Shown: one piece after another, positions 1 to 9,066 of the stretch
Layout: every line of letters begins with the position of its first letter
How positions within the stretch are numbered: the stretch's first letter is position 1
Origin: Cytophagaceae bacterium
GTDB taxonomy: Bacteria; Bacteroidota; Bacteroidia; Cytophagales; Cytophagaceae
Length of the DNA stretch: 44,765 nucleotides
NCBI GenBank assembly: GCA_025454925.1
Contig: JALONM010000028.1
Span: 1 to 44,765 of the forward strand
Direction: 5' to 3'
The notes under the pieces: model-generated
The model's database searches: none
The model's input: only the letters and a program-made list of their open reading frames with translations
Told to the model about the DNA's origin: nothing
Program-made: the position numbers and the translations under genes

Positions 1-66
1 CTTTACATGCAACATTGTGCAGCAAATTCTTTTCAAACTTAAAAATTAACGGCAAAAATTATTTTT

Positions 67-744
67 ATGGAGAAGGCACTAAATTTAAGTATACAACTTT
101 CAAGATGGAGCTTTATTAAATTACTTTTACTTTTATTTTTATTCTACAGCTGCACATCAAAATACTCAGCAAAGGAGGAATACTATCCTAATGGGATAAT
201 TAAAGAAAGATATTTTCTTAAAGAAAGCACGCTTGATAGCCTTTACCAAAGTTTTGATAAGGATGGGAAACTAGTGATGATGGGTTATTATTATATGGGT
301 AAAAGAAAAGGAGTATGGATTGAATGGGACTTAAATACTTCGAACAAAGACTCTGCACTTTTATATTATGATAGTATAGGGATACTTCAAAAAAAACACT
401 TTTTTTCAGAGGAGCCTGAGTTGCCCGGTAGACTTGGCTATGAAAGAATAAGCACATATGGTAAAGATACATTTGAACGTTCAATTACATATTACCATAA
501 TGGGCAAATGGCAATGGAACACAATACTATAAACAAGGTTCCTAATGGGATATTTATGTACTTTACAGAAGCCGGAATAGTTACAGATTCTTGCAATTAT
601 TCGAATGGTTTTGAAAACGGCATATGCAAAGAATGGAATCCTAAAACAGGCAATCTCCTCTCCGAAAAAATGTACGACAACGGCAAGCTACTTTGGGAGA
701 AATCCTACAAGGATGGGAAATTGGTGCGAGAAAAAAAATACTAG
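67..744 (+). CDS. MORN-variant (YwqK-like) repeat lipoprotein
   Basis: Predicted 225-residue lipoprotein. The N-terminus has a hydrophobic stretch (FIKLLLLLFLFYSC, about residues 16-29) ending in a plausible lipobox Cys followed by a polar region, so the mature protein is probably anchored on the cell envelope. The rest consists of short repeats of the type YYPNGxxKE / GKxxGxWxEW / YYHNGQM / NGICKEW, which match the MORN-variant repeats found in Bacteroidota 'YwqK-like' proteins. These repeats are structural and no enzymatic residues are visible. The first ATG is used; the upstream sequence is AT-rich with no clear ribosome site. The next gene starts 58 bases downstream on the same strand and also carries MORN-like repeats at its C-terminus, so the two may be co-transcribed. 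The biological role is unknown. Confidence 0.75.
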   Translation: MEKALNLSIQLSRWSFIKLLLLLFLFYSCTSKYSAKEEYYPNGIIKERYFLKESTLDSLYQSFDKDGKLVMMGYYYMGKRKGVWIEWDLNTSNKDSALLYYDSIGILQKKHFFSEEPELPGRLGYERISTYGKDTFERSITYYHNGQMAMEHNTINKVPNGIFMYFTEAGIVTDSCNYSNGFENGICKEWNPKTGNLLSEKMYDNGKLLWEKSYKDGKLVREKKY

Positions 745-802
745 AGCCTTCCTTCTTCCAACTATTGAAATAAATTGCAATCCCCCCAAAACTCGAATCT
801 CA

Positions 803-1792
803 ATGAGACCAATCGTCGCCTTCATCCTATTTTTGACATTTACTGGCCACAGTCAGTTACTTATTCCGTTTGAAAAAGATTCTCTGTGGGGATATTGTAA
901 ACGCGAATCGAAAGTAACGGTTATTAATCCTCAATATGCAAACGCATGGCCCTTTAAAAATGGGAAAGCCATCGTGCAGAAAAACAAGCAGTATTTTATT
1001 ATCGCCAGCAATAATAAAATACTTTCTTCCCTTCCTTATCCTAATATCGTATTCAAATACGGACTTGCGCCTGTGAAAATTGATGGGAAATACGGTTTTA
1101 TTGATTACTCGGGGCAGCTTGTAATTCCTGCCTTGTACAATCGGGTAAGCGCATTTAACGATTTGGGAATTTGTGAAGTTCGGACAAACAATCAAATAGT
1201 TGAAATTAATCGGAAAGGTGAGATCGTCAAAATACTGAACGCTTCCGACGACGAGGAGCTTAAGCCAACGATGGGAATTCCATATTTTGACAAACCGACT
1301 TTTGTTACCAAAGCTTTCAATGGAATTGCAAAATATTCTTACCGAGGATATGTGGGGTATGCGGATACCTCCAATAAAATAATCACTCGACCTAAATATG
1401 AAATTGTCTCCGAACTATTCATCGACAGCTTGTGCAACGTAACCTATTTCACAAAGTCTGATAAATGGAACTATTATAGAGATTATCTGAATAGGGAATT
1501 TGCTTCTGCCAATAAAGATTCCACCCAGAATAATAAGCCAGAATCAGAAAATACGTTTGAAATTTCAACCGTATACAGCCACGAAGGATATATCGACATG
1601 AAAGGCGTTGAATATTTTGAAAGTAGTTTCAATCCAGACAAATTCGTATACGAGGAATTCAGGGCCGATGGAACGCTCTTCAGAAAATGTTCGTTTGTAT
1701 ACGACCTGCTCGAAGGAACCTATACGGAGTACGATGATAAAAATGTGATAAAACTCCAGTATGAATTTAAAAAGGGGGTTCGAATAAAATAA
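803..1792 (+). CDS. Secreted WG-repeat protein with MORN-like C-terminus
   Basis: The frame is open from 605, but the first 66 codons overlap the previous gene in another frame and look random. ATG 803 gives 329 residues with a good signal peptide (MRPIVAFILFLTFTGHSQ). The body carries WG (KWG) type repeats: DSLWGYCKRE, KYGFIDYSGQLVIPALYNRVSAF, YVGYADTSNKIITRPKYE. These are seven-bladed-propeller-like repeats common in exported Bacteroidota and Leptospira proteins. The last ~80 residues (YIDMKGVEYFESSF, FVYDLLEGTYTEYDD) resemble the MORN-variant repeats of the preceding gene. Function is unknown; repeat proteins of this kind are usually cell-surface or periplasmic binding modules. A short hairpin followed by a T tract lies just after the stop. 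Confidence 0.75.
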   Translation: MRPIVAFILFLTFTGHSQLLIPFEKDSLWGYCKRESKVTVINPQYANAWPFKNGKAIVQKNKQYFIIASNNKILSSLPYPNIVFKYGLAPVKIDGKYGFIDYSGQLVIPALYNRVSAFNDLGICEVRTNNQIVEINRKGEIVKILNASDDEELKPTMGIPYFDKPTFVTKAFNGIAKYSYRGYVGYADTSNKIITRPKYEIVSELFIDSLCNVTYFTKSDKWNYYRDYLNREFASANKDSTQNNKPESENTFEISTVYSHEGYIDMKGVEYFESSFNPDKFVYEEFRADGTLFRKCSFVYDLLEGTYTEYDDKNVIKLQYEFKKGVRIK

Positions 1793-1804
1793 AAAGGTTC
1801 AAAA

Positions 1805-1826
1805 ATATCTGGGTAGATATCTTTTT
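1805..1826 (+). terminator. Possible short rho-independent terminator
   Basis: A 6-bp stem (ATATCT/AGATAT, loop GGGT) is followed by CTTTTTC, 12 bases after the stop of the WG-repeat gene. The stem is short and AT-rich, so this is tentative. It sits between two convergent transcription units and could serve both. Confidence 0.35.
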
Positions 1827-1832
1827 CAAATT

Positions 1833-2144
1833 TTACTCCCATCTGTATATTTCCCCAAGACCGTGCTTTAAAGATCGAAATCGAATCGGATTATATCCCC
1901 AAGTTTCTGATCGAAGGAAATTTCTAGAGAAGTACCACAGGTATCGGATCTCATATTTACTGGTTTCAATAGGCGGGTATTGGAACCTTTTTTTTATGCA
2001 TTCATCTGTCGGTGATTTTTTGTAAGTTGAATCTTGTATTTTGTAGGTTCGGTAATCATACTCAATGTAAGTCAGCGAATATGCGTATGCTTGGTCACTT
2101 TTGGGTTGTTTAATTAAATTGCCTGCTGCGTTTGCATGTGCCAT
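1833..2144 (-). pseudogene. Possible remnant of a tyrosine-rich hypothetical protein
   Basis: An open frame of 103 codons lies at the downstream edge of the EPS operon and overlaps the end of the last glycosyltransferase gene by 31 bases in another frame. From about residue 10 the sequence looks protein-like (SLTYIEYDYRTYKIQDSTYK, then DECIKKRFQYPP), faintly recalling small Bacteroidota proteins with a DUF3592-like beta domain. There is no signal peptide or convincing start. It may be the 3' part of a decayed gene that once followed the operon, or simply chance coding. It fills most of the otherwise gene-free stretch 1793-2113, where I see nothing else apart from the hairpin at 1805. Confidence 0.25.
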
Positions 2145-3160
2145 GCTTTTTCATAGGCAGCTTTACTCATAGCCATATACTTACCTTCGTCATTTAGTAA
2201 TGTCTTGATGCATTCGTACAGTGCTTCAGCATTTCTTGAGTCGATGTGGAAGCCGTTTATTCCTTCGTCGATAAGCTCTGCGATGCCGCCTATCTGCGGC
2301 ACTATGCATGGCAGTCCATAACTTAATCCTTCTAAAATAGTCATGCCAAATGTTTCTATCCACATCTCCGGATGCGACAAATTTATCACGATGCTGCTCT
2401 GCTGATACACTTCGTGGATGTTGGTGCAATTATACCTTACCTCAACGTTGGAAGGAATTTTTTCTTCCAATGTTTTTCTTTCGGAATCATTCAGTACTAA
2501 TAAAAAATAAAATTCTGAACTTTTCTTAGCAAGTGCCATAAACTCTGGTATGCCTTTGTATCGCTTGTTCGAACAAATCATAGTCACACGTTTTTTACTG
2601 AAAGTATCCATGTGATTTTTGCAAGCGTTTGCTGTTTCGAAAAAGTCGTTGGATAGTTTGTTGTAGGTGATTTGAGTCGGTATTCGAGTAAACGCTTCGC
2701 GATGTGCCAGGTCCTTGGAAACAAAAAAGACTTCACGACAACAAACAGCAACGCTGAGCCGGAGGAATTTTTTGAAAAAGGCGGGCTGTATAGATGTTTC
2801 ATGGATATGACAACAACATGGAATATCCAACAGTTTGGCGGCCCACATAGCCCCGGCAGGTAACAGGGTATTTACATATACCTTGTCAATGTTTTTTCTA
2901 TGTTTGAATATTTGGAATGCAATTAGGCATTGTGCTTTCAACCAGAAAATAAAAGTTAGAATTTTATTTTTCGAAGGTCGATAAGGAAAAGTGAATCTTT
3001 TTTCTACGGACACTTCATTCAGAAAGCCATCATCTGAAGAGTGCAGCAACCAGCTCGACTCTGGGTTTTTGCCTGTATTGATCACGTTAGCCAATACTCT
3101 TGGACTTCCGCTAAAGTCGTTCAATAAATGAACATAAAGTGTTATTCTATTGTTAGGCAT
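2114..3160 (-). CDS. GT4-family glycosyltransferase (last gene of EPS operon)
   Basis: 348-residue GT-B fold glycosyltransferase of family GT4. The retaining GT4 signature is clear near the C-terminus: the E-x7-E motif in ETFGMTILEG, followed by SYGLPCIVPQIGGIAELI and the nucleotide-sugar binding region. The N-terminal half is the acceptor-binding Rossmann domain. It would transfer a sugar from a nucleotide donor onto the lipid-linked EPS repeat unit at the cytoplasmic face of the membrane. The start codon overlaps the end of the upstream glycosyltransferase by 8 bases, which indicates translational coupling. Donor and linkage cannot be told from sequence. The C-terminus (HMQTQQAI) is short for the family and may be slightly eroded. 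Confidence 0.85.
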   Translation of the reverse strand: MPNNRITLYVHLLNDFSGSPRVLANVINTGKNPESSWLLHSSDDGFLNEVSVEKRFTFPYRPSKNKILTFIFWLKAQCLIAFQIFKHRKNIDKVYVNTLLPAGAMWAAKLLDIPCCCHIHETSIQPAFFKKFLRLSVAVCCREVFFVSKDLAHREAFTRIPTQITYNKLSNDFFETANACKNHMDTFSKKRVTMICSNKRYKGIPEFMALAKKSSEFYFLLVLNDSERKTLEEKIPSNVEVRYNCTNIHEVYQQSSIVINLSHPEMWIETFGMTILEGLSYGLPCIVPQIGGIAELIDEGINGFHIDSRNAEALYECIKTLLNDEGKYMAMSKAAYEKAWHMQTQQAI

Positions 3161-4367
3161 ACGATTCTATTAGTTGATGTAAGTATCTACCTTTTTGATT
3201 CCATTCGTGTTGTTGTTGTGCTTGCAGGCTTGCCTGTTCAGCCATTTTTTTTCGTTTGTCAGGGTTACTGGCGAGATCTTCCAGGGCTTTGGCGAGTGCT
3301 TGAGTGCAGGTGTTAAAATCGCTCATGGGTACTCGAATGGCTGTATGTTCGGAGGTGAGTTCTCCTGGTCCTTCGTTGTTAAGACAAATAATTGGTAAGC
3401 CGTGTGCGAGCGCTTCGGGTATTACCATTCCGGCCCCCTCTTGAGAGGGGAATAAAAATACATCCGCCTTGGAATATATCGTATCCATTTCAGAGAATGG
3501 AATATCTGAGGTGATGGTTATTTTATTTTCCAATTTCCTTTCACGAATAAAATTCCTTAATGCGTTTTCAAGTGGTCCTTTACCCACCAAGGTGAGATGC
3601 GCCTCTAAATTCGGATTCTTATTAATAAAGAGTGAAAATGCTTCTACTGTTAGCATAAATCCCTTTAAAGGAACCAGTCGACCAACCGATAATATTTCAA
3701 GAGGTGCAGTGTGGTGGATCGGTATTTTTTCTTTGTTGGGAAGATGGCATCCAACTGCCGGAAACAGTACTGTTTTTTGTTGTTGAAAGTGCGCATGTCG
3801 AGCTACCGAAGAATTGACTGCCAAAATGAGGGATGCGGAATTTCGGGCAATACGATGGAAAGGATCCAGGTTCCAGAATAGTTTTTTGGTAAACCATGTA
3901 AGCTCATTCAAAATAAAGGATTTCCAATTCATTTCTGGATGTAAGCTTGACTTCATTTTGGGGTGATGCCCTACCGGACCCCATACCCAAGGTTTTCCAA
4001 CCAGCCAAAGAAATGAAGCAGTCCAATCGCTGTGAAAGTTTAGATTGAACAACAGGGTATAATCGTTTCTATTCTTTCTTATGTGTAGGGCTGTCGCCAT
4101 TTGCCATAAATAAAAGTAGAGCAAGGCTCCTCTTGATTTTCGTTTCCACCACCGCATCCAGAAAGGCAAGTCTACATAGTATACCTGTATAGGATTTGAA
4201 GAGGGATGCATCGAAAAATATCGTTCCAGATCTTCCCTGTTGTTTTTTCGTGTATATAATGTTATCGAATAATAGTTGGCGAGTTGCATGGTTAAATTCC
4301 AGGCGGTACCATCTTCCGATCCTTTGAACGGTGATATGGCGTAAGCAGTGACGGCAATGTGCTTCAT
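3153..4367 (-). CDS. GT4-family glycosyltransferase
   Basis: A glycosyltransferase of about 404 residues when the start is placed at the second Met (MKHIAVTAYAISPFKGSEDG), where the usual glycine-rich N-terminal loop of GT4 enzymes begins; four more codons are available upstream. The C-terminal domain has LSVGRLVPLKGF, the typical donor-domain entry motif, and VFLFPSQEGAGMVIPEALAHG, the family E-x7-E region (here with G replacing the first Glu-containing turn). It acts in assembly of the EPS repeat unit in the cytoplasm. It is separated from the upstream acyltransferase by about 44 bases and overlaps the downstream glycosyltransferase by 8 bases, consistent with one operon. Sugar specificity is unknown. 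Confidence 0.85.
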   Translation of the reverse strand: MKHIAVTAYAISPFKGSEDGTAWNLTMQLANYYSITLYTRKNNREDLERYFSMHPSSNPIQVYYVDLPFWMRWWKRKSRGALLYFYLWQMATALHIRKNRNDYTLLFNLNFHSDWTASFLWLVGKPWVWGPVGHHPKMKSSLHPEMNWKSFILNELTWFTKKLFWNLDPFHRIARNSASLILAVNSSVARHAHFQQQKTVLFPAVGCHLPNKEKIPIHHTAPLEILSVGRLVPLKGFMLTVEAFSLFINKNPNLEAHLTLVGKGPLENALRNFIRERKLENKITITSDIPFSEMDTIYSKADVFLFPSQEGAGMVIPEALAHGLPIICLNNEGPGELTSEHTAIRVPMSDFNTCTQALAKALEDLASNPDKRKKMAEQASLQAQQQHEWNQKGRYLHQLIESYA

Positions 4368-4411
4368 ATATTCCCCCAATTTTTTATGTATTGAATTATT
4401 CTACTTCCTTG

Positions 4412-5152
4412 CTAGATGATGGAATGTTCAGGTATTCTGGCAGGGCTATCATTTTTTTCTTCCTCACGGAGACTTCGCAGGATGCGGGCTGGCACACCCC
4501 CAATGACAGAATAAGATGGAAAACTTTTGGTGACGACAGAGCCCGCAGCAATGACGCAGTGTTGTCCAATTTCCACTCCATCCAGGATGGTTACTTTGGC
4601 GCCTATCCAACAATTTGGACCGATCGTGATTCCTTTTCTTGTGCATCCTTGAAGCCGGATAGGCACTTTCAGATTTTGATACTCATGATTTTCGGGATGA
4701 CAACTTAAGTATTGCCCAATGATGCATTCATCGCCGATACTTACTCCACCGGCGCCTCCTATAAAGGCATATTCTCCTATTCCTACGTGTTTTCCAATGC
4801 GAATGCCTATGCCCAGGCGTTGGAAATTGCTGGAGCAGATGAGCCTGCTGAATGCTCCAATGCTGGAATGATCTCCAATGCGAAGTCCATCTGTTCCTAA
4901 TCCTGAAAGAAAGCTGTAATCTCCGATACTTACCATTTTGCCAAGGCGAATTCCAGAGACGTAATTGAATTTTACCGATTCTCCAAGCATGAGCAGAGTG
5001 AAGTACTTTCCTCGCAGGAGGAGTTTGGTTCCCCTGAGTAATGCCTGGAATCTTATCAGGAATAATTCGATAAGGATGGAGAATGATATTTTTTCATCGA
5101 AATGAAAGCCTGGATTTTTTATCCGTATGATCGTGAGTAAAATCTTTTTCAT
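4412..5152 (-). CDS. Left-handed beta-helix (hexapeptide) acyltransferase
   Basis: 246-residue acyltransferase of the LbetaH / WcaF-like family. Imperfect hexapeptide repeats ([LIV]-G-x4) run through the centre, for example LGKMVSIGDYSFLSG, IGDHSSIGAFSRLI and IGKHVGIGEYAFIG. They are followed by the catalytic His region (LSCHPENHEYQ) and the C-terminal coil IGPNCWIGAKVTILDG ... VIAAGSVVTKSFPSYSVIGGVPARIL, which is the standard ending of sugar O-acetyltransferases. The start is taken at MKKILLTI because its ATG lies one base after the stop of the upstream gene; a longer frame would overlap it. Likely role: acetylation or similar decoration of an EPS sugar using acetyl-CoA, in the cytoplasm. 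Confidence 0.85.
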   Translation of the reverse strand: MKKILLTIIRIKNPGFHFDEKISFSILIELFLIRFQALLRGTKLLLRGKYFTLLMLGESVKFNYVSGIRLGKMVSIGDYSFLSGLGTDGLRIGDHSSIGAFSRLICSSNFQRLGIGIRIGKHVGIGEYAFIGGAGGVSIGDECIIGQYLSCHPENHEYQNLKVPIRLQGCTRKGITIGPNCWIGAKVTILDGVEIGQHCVIAAGSVVTKSFPSYSVIGGVPARILRSLREEEKNDSPARIPEHSII

Positions 5153-5153
5153 G

Positions 5154-7646
5154 TCAGTACGCGCGTTGATGATATTCCATTTGAATTTTATGCAGGGTAG
5201 TTTCAAGTTCAATGTTTTGGATACTGCAATAACTTTTGTTTTTGTATGTATCCGAAAGTGTGTCGAATAACTTCAGGTACCGTTGTGTTAGTAGTTCGAT
5301 CTCACGCTGTGAGAGTTCTTGTTTGCGCTTTAAAATGGTTTCACTCGGTGCATACAACAGGAAGTTCAACGATGAAACATTAAATAGGGGGAGGAATAGT
5401 CTCGTAATAGGAGAAGGTAAGGTTACGTTGCTGCGCTCTGGATCGCTGATAAAGTCGAAGTAAAATCGATCGAAGAGTACAATTTCACCTTTTAGAATAT
5501 GTTTCATCCAAATATATGGCAAGCCAATTATATAGTCGCAGAGGTAATACATAAATCTAAGAAGTGATGAGAGAGTTGATTGGTTATTTCCTGCATGCGG
5601 ACCAGCATGGCTTGCTATGGCTTCTGCTTTTTTCTTTCCGTGTAACAAAGAACTTAAAATGGGGAATAAGCCAGGTCTGTGTCGGTAAATAACCACTCTT
5701 TTTCTATATTTTTGTTGGAGTACTTCACTGAATTTGTAAAGAATGGTTGATTTTCCGGCGCCGTCTACCCCTGAGAACGTAATCATTTTTCCACGGTATG
5801 CTCGCAATCGCCGCCAAACGTATAGAACGTAAGTGAGGTATGAGATTGCGCGAGTCCATCCTATTGATTTATTTTTTTTATCACAAAATTGAACTACCAA
5901 TGCTCTTATCTTTGGATCTGGAGTGAAGATGGAAGAATCAATTGGCAACTGATATTTCTGGTATATATACTCATAGGCATTTTTCTGAACTTCAGCTTGT
6001 AGCTGCTCAAAATAATTTTTGTATTTAAGAGGAATAGACGATCTGTTGAGTTGAAAAAATCCAAGCAGATATTCCATGTTGTAGTGTGGTTGAGCTACTT
6101 TAATTCCTTCCTCGGTACATCCCGCCGAATCTAGTATTTCAGATATCTCAAGGAATTTCAGGTGTTTATATTTGCACGAAGAAATTAAATCTATTTCTAT
6201 AAAGTTTCCATCCTGGAAAAATACTTGAATAACCCACATGTGATTTAAATCGTGAACCGTGGTCCGTAAATATCCAGGATATTGATGTATTGCATTGACG
6301 ATAGTCGAAAATGTAGGACGATGACAAACTATGTCCAAGTCAGAATGTTCCGAGAATTCAGCAATTTTCCATCCGGTGTATTTCAATAATGCGTATTCTT
6401 TGTCCTTCATGGCAGCGAAGAAGTAGGATAGAAACTGCCGTCTGGATGGTTGGTGTTGAAGTGTCGGTACTAACTGAGATAGAATAGAATTCCAACATTG
6501 TAGTTGCCAGTATACTTGAGTATGCCAAACTTCTTGTTGCTGATAGAGTTCAATTAATCTTGATAAATGTATATAGGTATAAAATTGAAAATACTGAAAT
6601 ATATCAATGCCAAACTTTAACACCAATGATTGTATGTGGGTGTGCGACTGTAATTGATCCAGCCAATCATTTATATTGATACTCTTTTCTTGAAGAATTA
6701 AAATTCTGTATTGTATTTCAAAATGGAATAGGTCAAAAAATAATGGAGCTTTTTCCAAAGCATTTTCCCAATCGTATACGTATAAATTAGAATTCTTTAT
6801 TTTGCAATTCCATGGAGTAAAATCGCCATGTGCAAGTGCCGTTACCACAGCGTGAGTGGGTTTCCACTGGTTTCTTAGTAACTCTATCTGTGTATGCAAT
6901 TTTATCAATTCGGGTTTTAAGGTATTTCTGTTTTCCAATAATGAAAGATTTCCTTTGATACACTCCTGCAAAGCACTTGATTTTTCAATGGAGAAAATTC
7001 CCAACGTCTTACTATACAATTCTTCTACAAAGGAAAAATGAGCCTGCTGCAATTGATTGGTACATGTATATTTTCCTAATGCCTGTAACTGGTGGCTTAC
7101 ACCTGTGGATTTAACCTCCTGTAAAGTAGGCAGCTGGAACGAAACCGGACTTAGCTTCGCTACTTTATGCATGAAGGCGATTTCTTTTTGTAGTTTGTGT
7201 TTTGCCACTTGGGAACAAGGGATTTTGTAGAAACGATTGCCTAGTGTTGTTTTTTCTATAAAAATAATTTTTCTACCTGGTCCAGTGGTACCAGCAAATA
7301 TGGAATAAGTATTTTCCTTTATGCTTTCGATAATGGCATTCCCTTTTTTAGGGAGTAAAACATGGCCATGCGTTATAAACCTTTTCAGTCCTACTAGAAA
7401 CGCAATTCGAATCATCCAAGCATAGATGTTAGAACGCAGATTGCCTTGATGATAAAAGTGTAAGAATAGTGGTTCTTTTAATTTCTCTGGAAATATCCAG
7501 CGTATGCTGCCGTCTCTGTTTCCTATGATGAAATGCCTCGTGTAATTTTCAGTTGTTTCAGTGGTGTTGGTATTTCCTGAGGGAGGAGTTATTCCTGGAT
7601 ATAAAAATTTATAAAGGAATTCAATTTCTTCAGTTTTGATTTTCAT
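5154..7646 (-). CDS. APH-like phosphotransferase / nucleotidyltransferase-like / thymidylate-kinase-like fusion
   Basis: An 830-residue three-part protein. Residues ~1-400 form an aminoglycoside/choline-kinase (APH) fold domain with the Brenner motif HGDFTPWN (about 274-281) and the metal-binding YVYDWENA. Residues ~410-520 look like a minimal nucleotidyltransferase, with HSDLDIVCH near 436 and a third acidic position in FIEIDLIS. Residues ~620-830 form a P-loop kinase of the thymidylate-kinase group with SGVDGAGKST near 625, the FDRFYFDF motif and a lid region RKQELSQRE. All three active-site signatures are intact. It sits inside the EPS operon between the polymerase and the acyltransferase, so it probably phosphorylates or activates a sugar or lipid carrier rather than acting in DNA metabolism or resistance. 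The substrate is unknown. A 76-base gap separates it from the upstream gene. Confidence 0.75.
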   Translation of the reverse strand: MKIKTEEIEFLYKFLYPGITPPSGNTNTTETTENYTRHFIIGNRDGSIRWIFPEKLKEPLFLHFYHQGNLRSNIYAWMIRIAFLVGLKRFITHGHVLLPKKGNAIIESIKENTYSIFAGTTGPGRKIIFIEKTTLGNRFYKIPCSQVAKHKLQKEIAFMHKVAKLSPVSFQLPTLQEVKSTGVSHQLQALGKYTCTNQLQQAHFSFVEELYSKTLGIFSIEKSSALQECIKGNLSLLENRNTLKPELIKLHTQIELLRNQWKPTHAVVTALAHGDFTPWNCKIKNSNLYVYDWENALEKAPLFFDLFHFEIQYRILILQEKSININDWLDQLQSHTHIQSLVLKFGIDIFQYFQFYTYIHLSRLIELYQQQEVWHTQVYWQLQCWNSILSQLVPTLQHQPSRRQFLSYFFAAMKDKEYALLKYTGWKIAEFSEHSDLDIVCHRPTFSTIVNAIHQYPGYLRTTVHDLNHMWVIQVFFQDGNFIEIDLISSCKYKHLKFLEISEILDSAGCTEEGIKVAQPHYNMEYLLGFFQLNRSSIPLKYKNYFEQLQAEVQKNAYEYIYQKYQLPIDSSIFTPDPKIRALVVQFCDKKNKSIGWTRAISYLTYVLYVWRRLRAYRGKMITFSGVDGAGKSTILYKFSEVLQQKYRKRVVIYRHRPGLFPILSSLLHGKKKAEAIASHAGPHAGNNQSTLSSLLRFMYYLCDYIIGLPYIWMKHILKGEIVLFDRFYFDFISDPERSNVTLPSPITRLFLPLFNVSSLNFLLYAPSETILKRKQELSQREIELLTQRYLKLFDTLSDTYKNKSYCSIQNIELETTLHKIQMEYHQRAY

Positions 7647-7722
7647 ATCTATTCTTTTAGAATATATATATCAAAGCAGGGGCCTTGATTCTATTTTTCT
7701 GAAAATCAATGAGTAGGATTTT

Positions 7723-9066
7723 TTAGGATTGGTTTTTTTTCCCAGAATGGGATACTTTTTCCTTTATTGGAAGCGACAATGGAAAATTTTTATCCATCTT
7801 GGTCCATTCGGTTTTGCTAAAGCGATTGTCAAAACTACTTGATACGATAACGGTTACTAATTGATATAGAAGGATTGAATAATTGACTTCGCCCCAAATG
7901 CCAAATTCTGTAAAAGAATTAATTAAAATAGGAATCATGAGCAATGCTATCATAATTTGGTTGCCATGCAGTCGATGCCTGATCAAGGCATTCGTAAAGG
8001 CTGCCATTTGCATAAGTGCAATAAAAAAACCGGCAAAACCCAGATTCATGATAACTTGAATAAACGTGTTGTGAGTCATGGAGGCGGGGTAGGTATTGGC
8101 TCCCTGAAAATAAGTGGTGTAATTGATTCTCATAAATCCATATCCAAGCATAGGTTCCCTGGGTAGTCCTTCAGTAAGTAATGCCTTCCAGAATGGTAGC
8201 CTGCCTGTCATACTCATAACCTCTTCCATGTCACCGGCTCCTTCCTTCATAAATACTACTTGAAAAGCTATCGGGGCTGCTAGCACCATGGCTACGGGAG
8301 TAGCGATTTTTAAGAGTCTGTTTTTCTGGTAAAAAATGTACACCAGTAAGGCTAGTGCGAATCCGATCAGTGAGGAACGTGAACCTGTAAGGTATAATAC
8401 ATACAAGCATGCGAGTAGAGATACGCCATACAATAATTTTTGTTTTCCTTTATACAATTCAAGTAAAAGGATGATGGCTGTTACAGCGCTCAGCATCCCA
8501 AGTTCGTTGGGATTCATGATCTGCCCGCCTAATCTTTCTACTTCCCCACCATGTGTTTTTCGCATAAATTTTTCTGGATCTGAAAAAAAACCAATTAGAA
8601 AATAGGAAATATTGGCCACCAAAGGCCACACTAAAAGAGAAGACCAGGAAAAATCTTGATTGGGTATTTGGAATTGAATTCGATGTTGCAAAAGAATTGC
8701 TAAAACACTGAAAACAAATAGTTCTATTATTCGGACCAATTGAAGCATGGAGACTGAAATGTCGGATGTCCAGAGTAAAGAAAAAATTCCCAATAGCAAA
8801 TACAACATGTATCCGTATACCGGGAATGGCTCTGAAAAGCGCATCCTGCCGAGGAATCCTTTACGCGCTGCATACATTACGGTGAGCATCATGGAGCCCG
8901 TTGTAAGTAATCCAAGTACTGTCTTGATCACTTTAGCCATTCCTGCACTTTCGGATAGGGTAGCAAACCCCAGGAATTTGATGCCAAGTAATACAATCAG
9001 AATACATTTGATACGTACAACAGCTCCTTGTTGCTCTTCGTTTAGTGGTCGGGGTATCCAATTCAT
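7723..9066 (-). CDS. wzy: O-antigen ligase/polymerase-type membrane protein (Wzy-like)
   Basis: 447-residue integral membrane protein with about 10-12 hydrophobic segments and the O-antigen ligase/polymerase (Wzy_C) signature: LTGSRSSLIGFALALLV, then after a large periplasmic loop GYGFMRINY ... MTHNTFIQVIMNLGFAGF. In EPS clusters this family joins repeat units at the outer face of the inner membrane. Next to a Wzx-type flippase and a Wzc/Wza pair, polymerase is a better fit than ligase. The start ATG overlaps the stop of the upstream glycosyltransferase (ATGA). Sequence conservation in this family is low, so the name rests on topology, the H-N motif and context. Confidence 0.8.
   Translation of the reverse strand: MNWIPRPLNEEQQGAVVRIKCILIVLLGIKFLGFATLSESAGMAKVIKTVLGLLTTGSMMLTVMYAARKGFLGRMRFSEPFPVYGYMLYLLLGIFSLLWTSDISVSMLQLVRIIELFVFSVLAILLQHRIQFQIPNQDFSWSSLLVWPLVANISYFLIGFFSDPEKFMRKTHGGEVERLGGQIMNPNELGMLSAVTAIILLLELYKGKQKLLYGVSLLACLYVLYLTGSRSSLIGFALALLVYIFYQKNRLLKIATPVAMVLAAPIAFQVVFMKEGAGDMEEVMSMTGRLPFWKALLTEGLPREPMLGYGFMRINYTTYFQGANTYPASMTHNTFIQVIMNLGFAGFFIALMQMAAFTNALIRHRLHGNQIMIALLMIPILINSFTEFGIWGEVNYSILLYQLVTVIVSSSFDNRFSKTEWTKMDKNFPLSLPIKEKVSHSGKKNQS

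Noticed and set aside
605-802. N-terminal extension of the WG-repeat protein
   Set aside because: It overlaps the MORN-repeat gene in another frame, is rich in unrelated residues, and a clear signal peptide starts at ATG 803.
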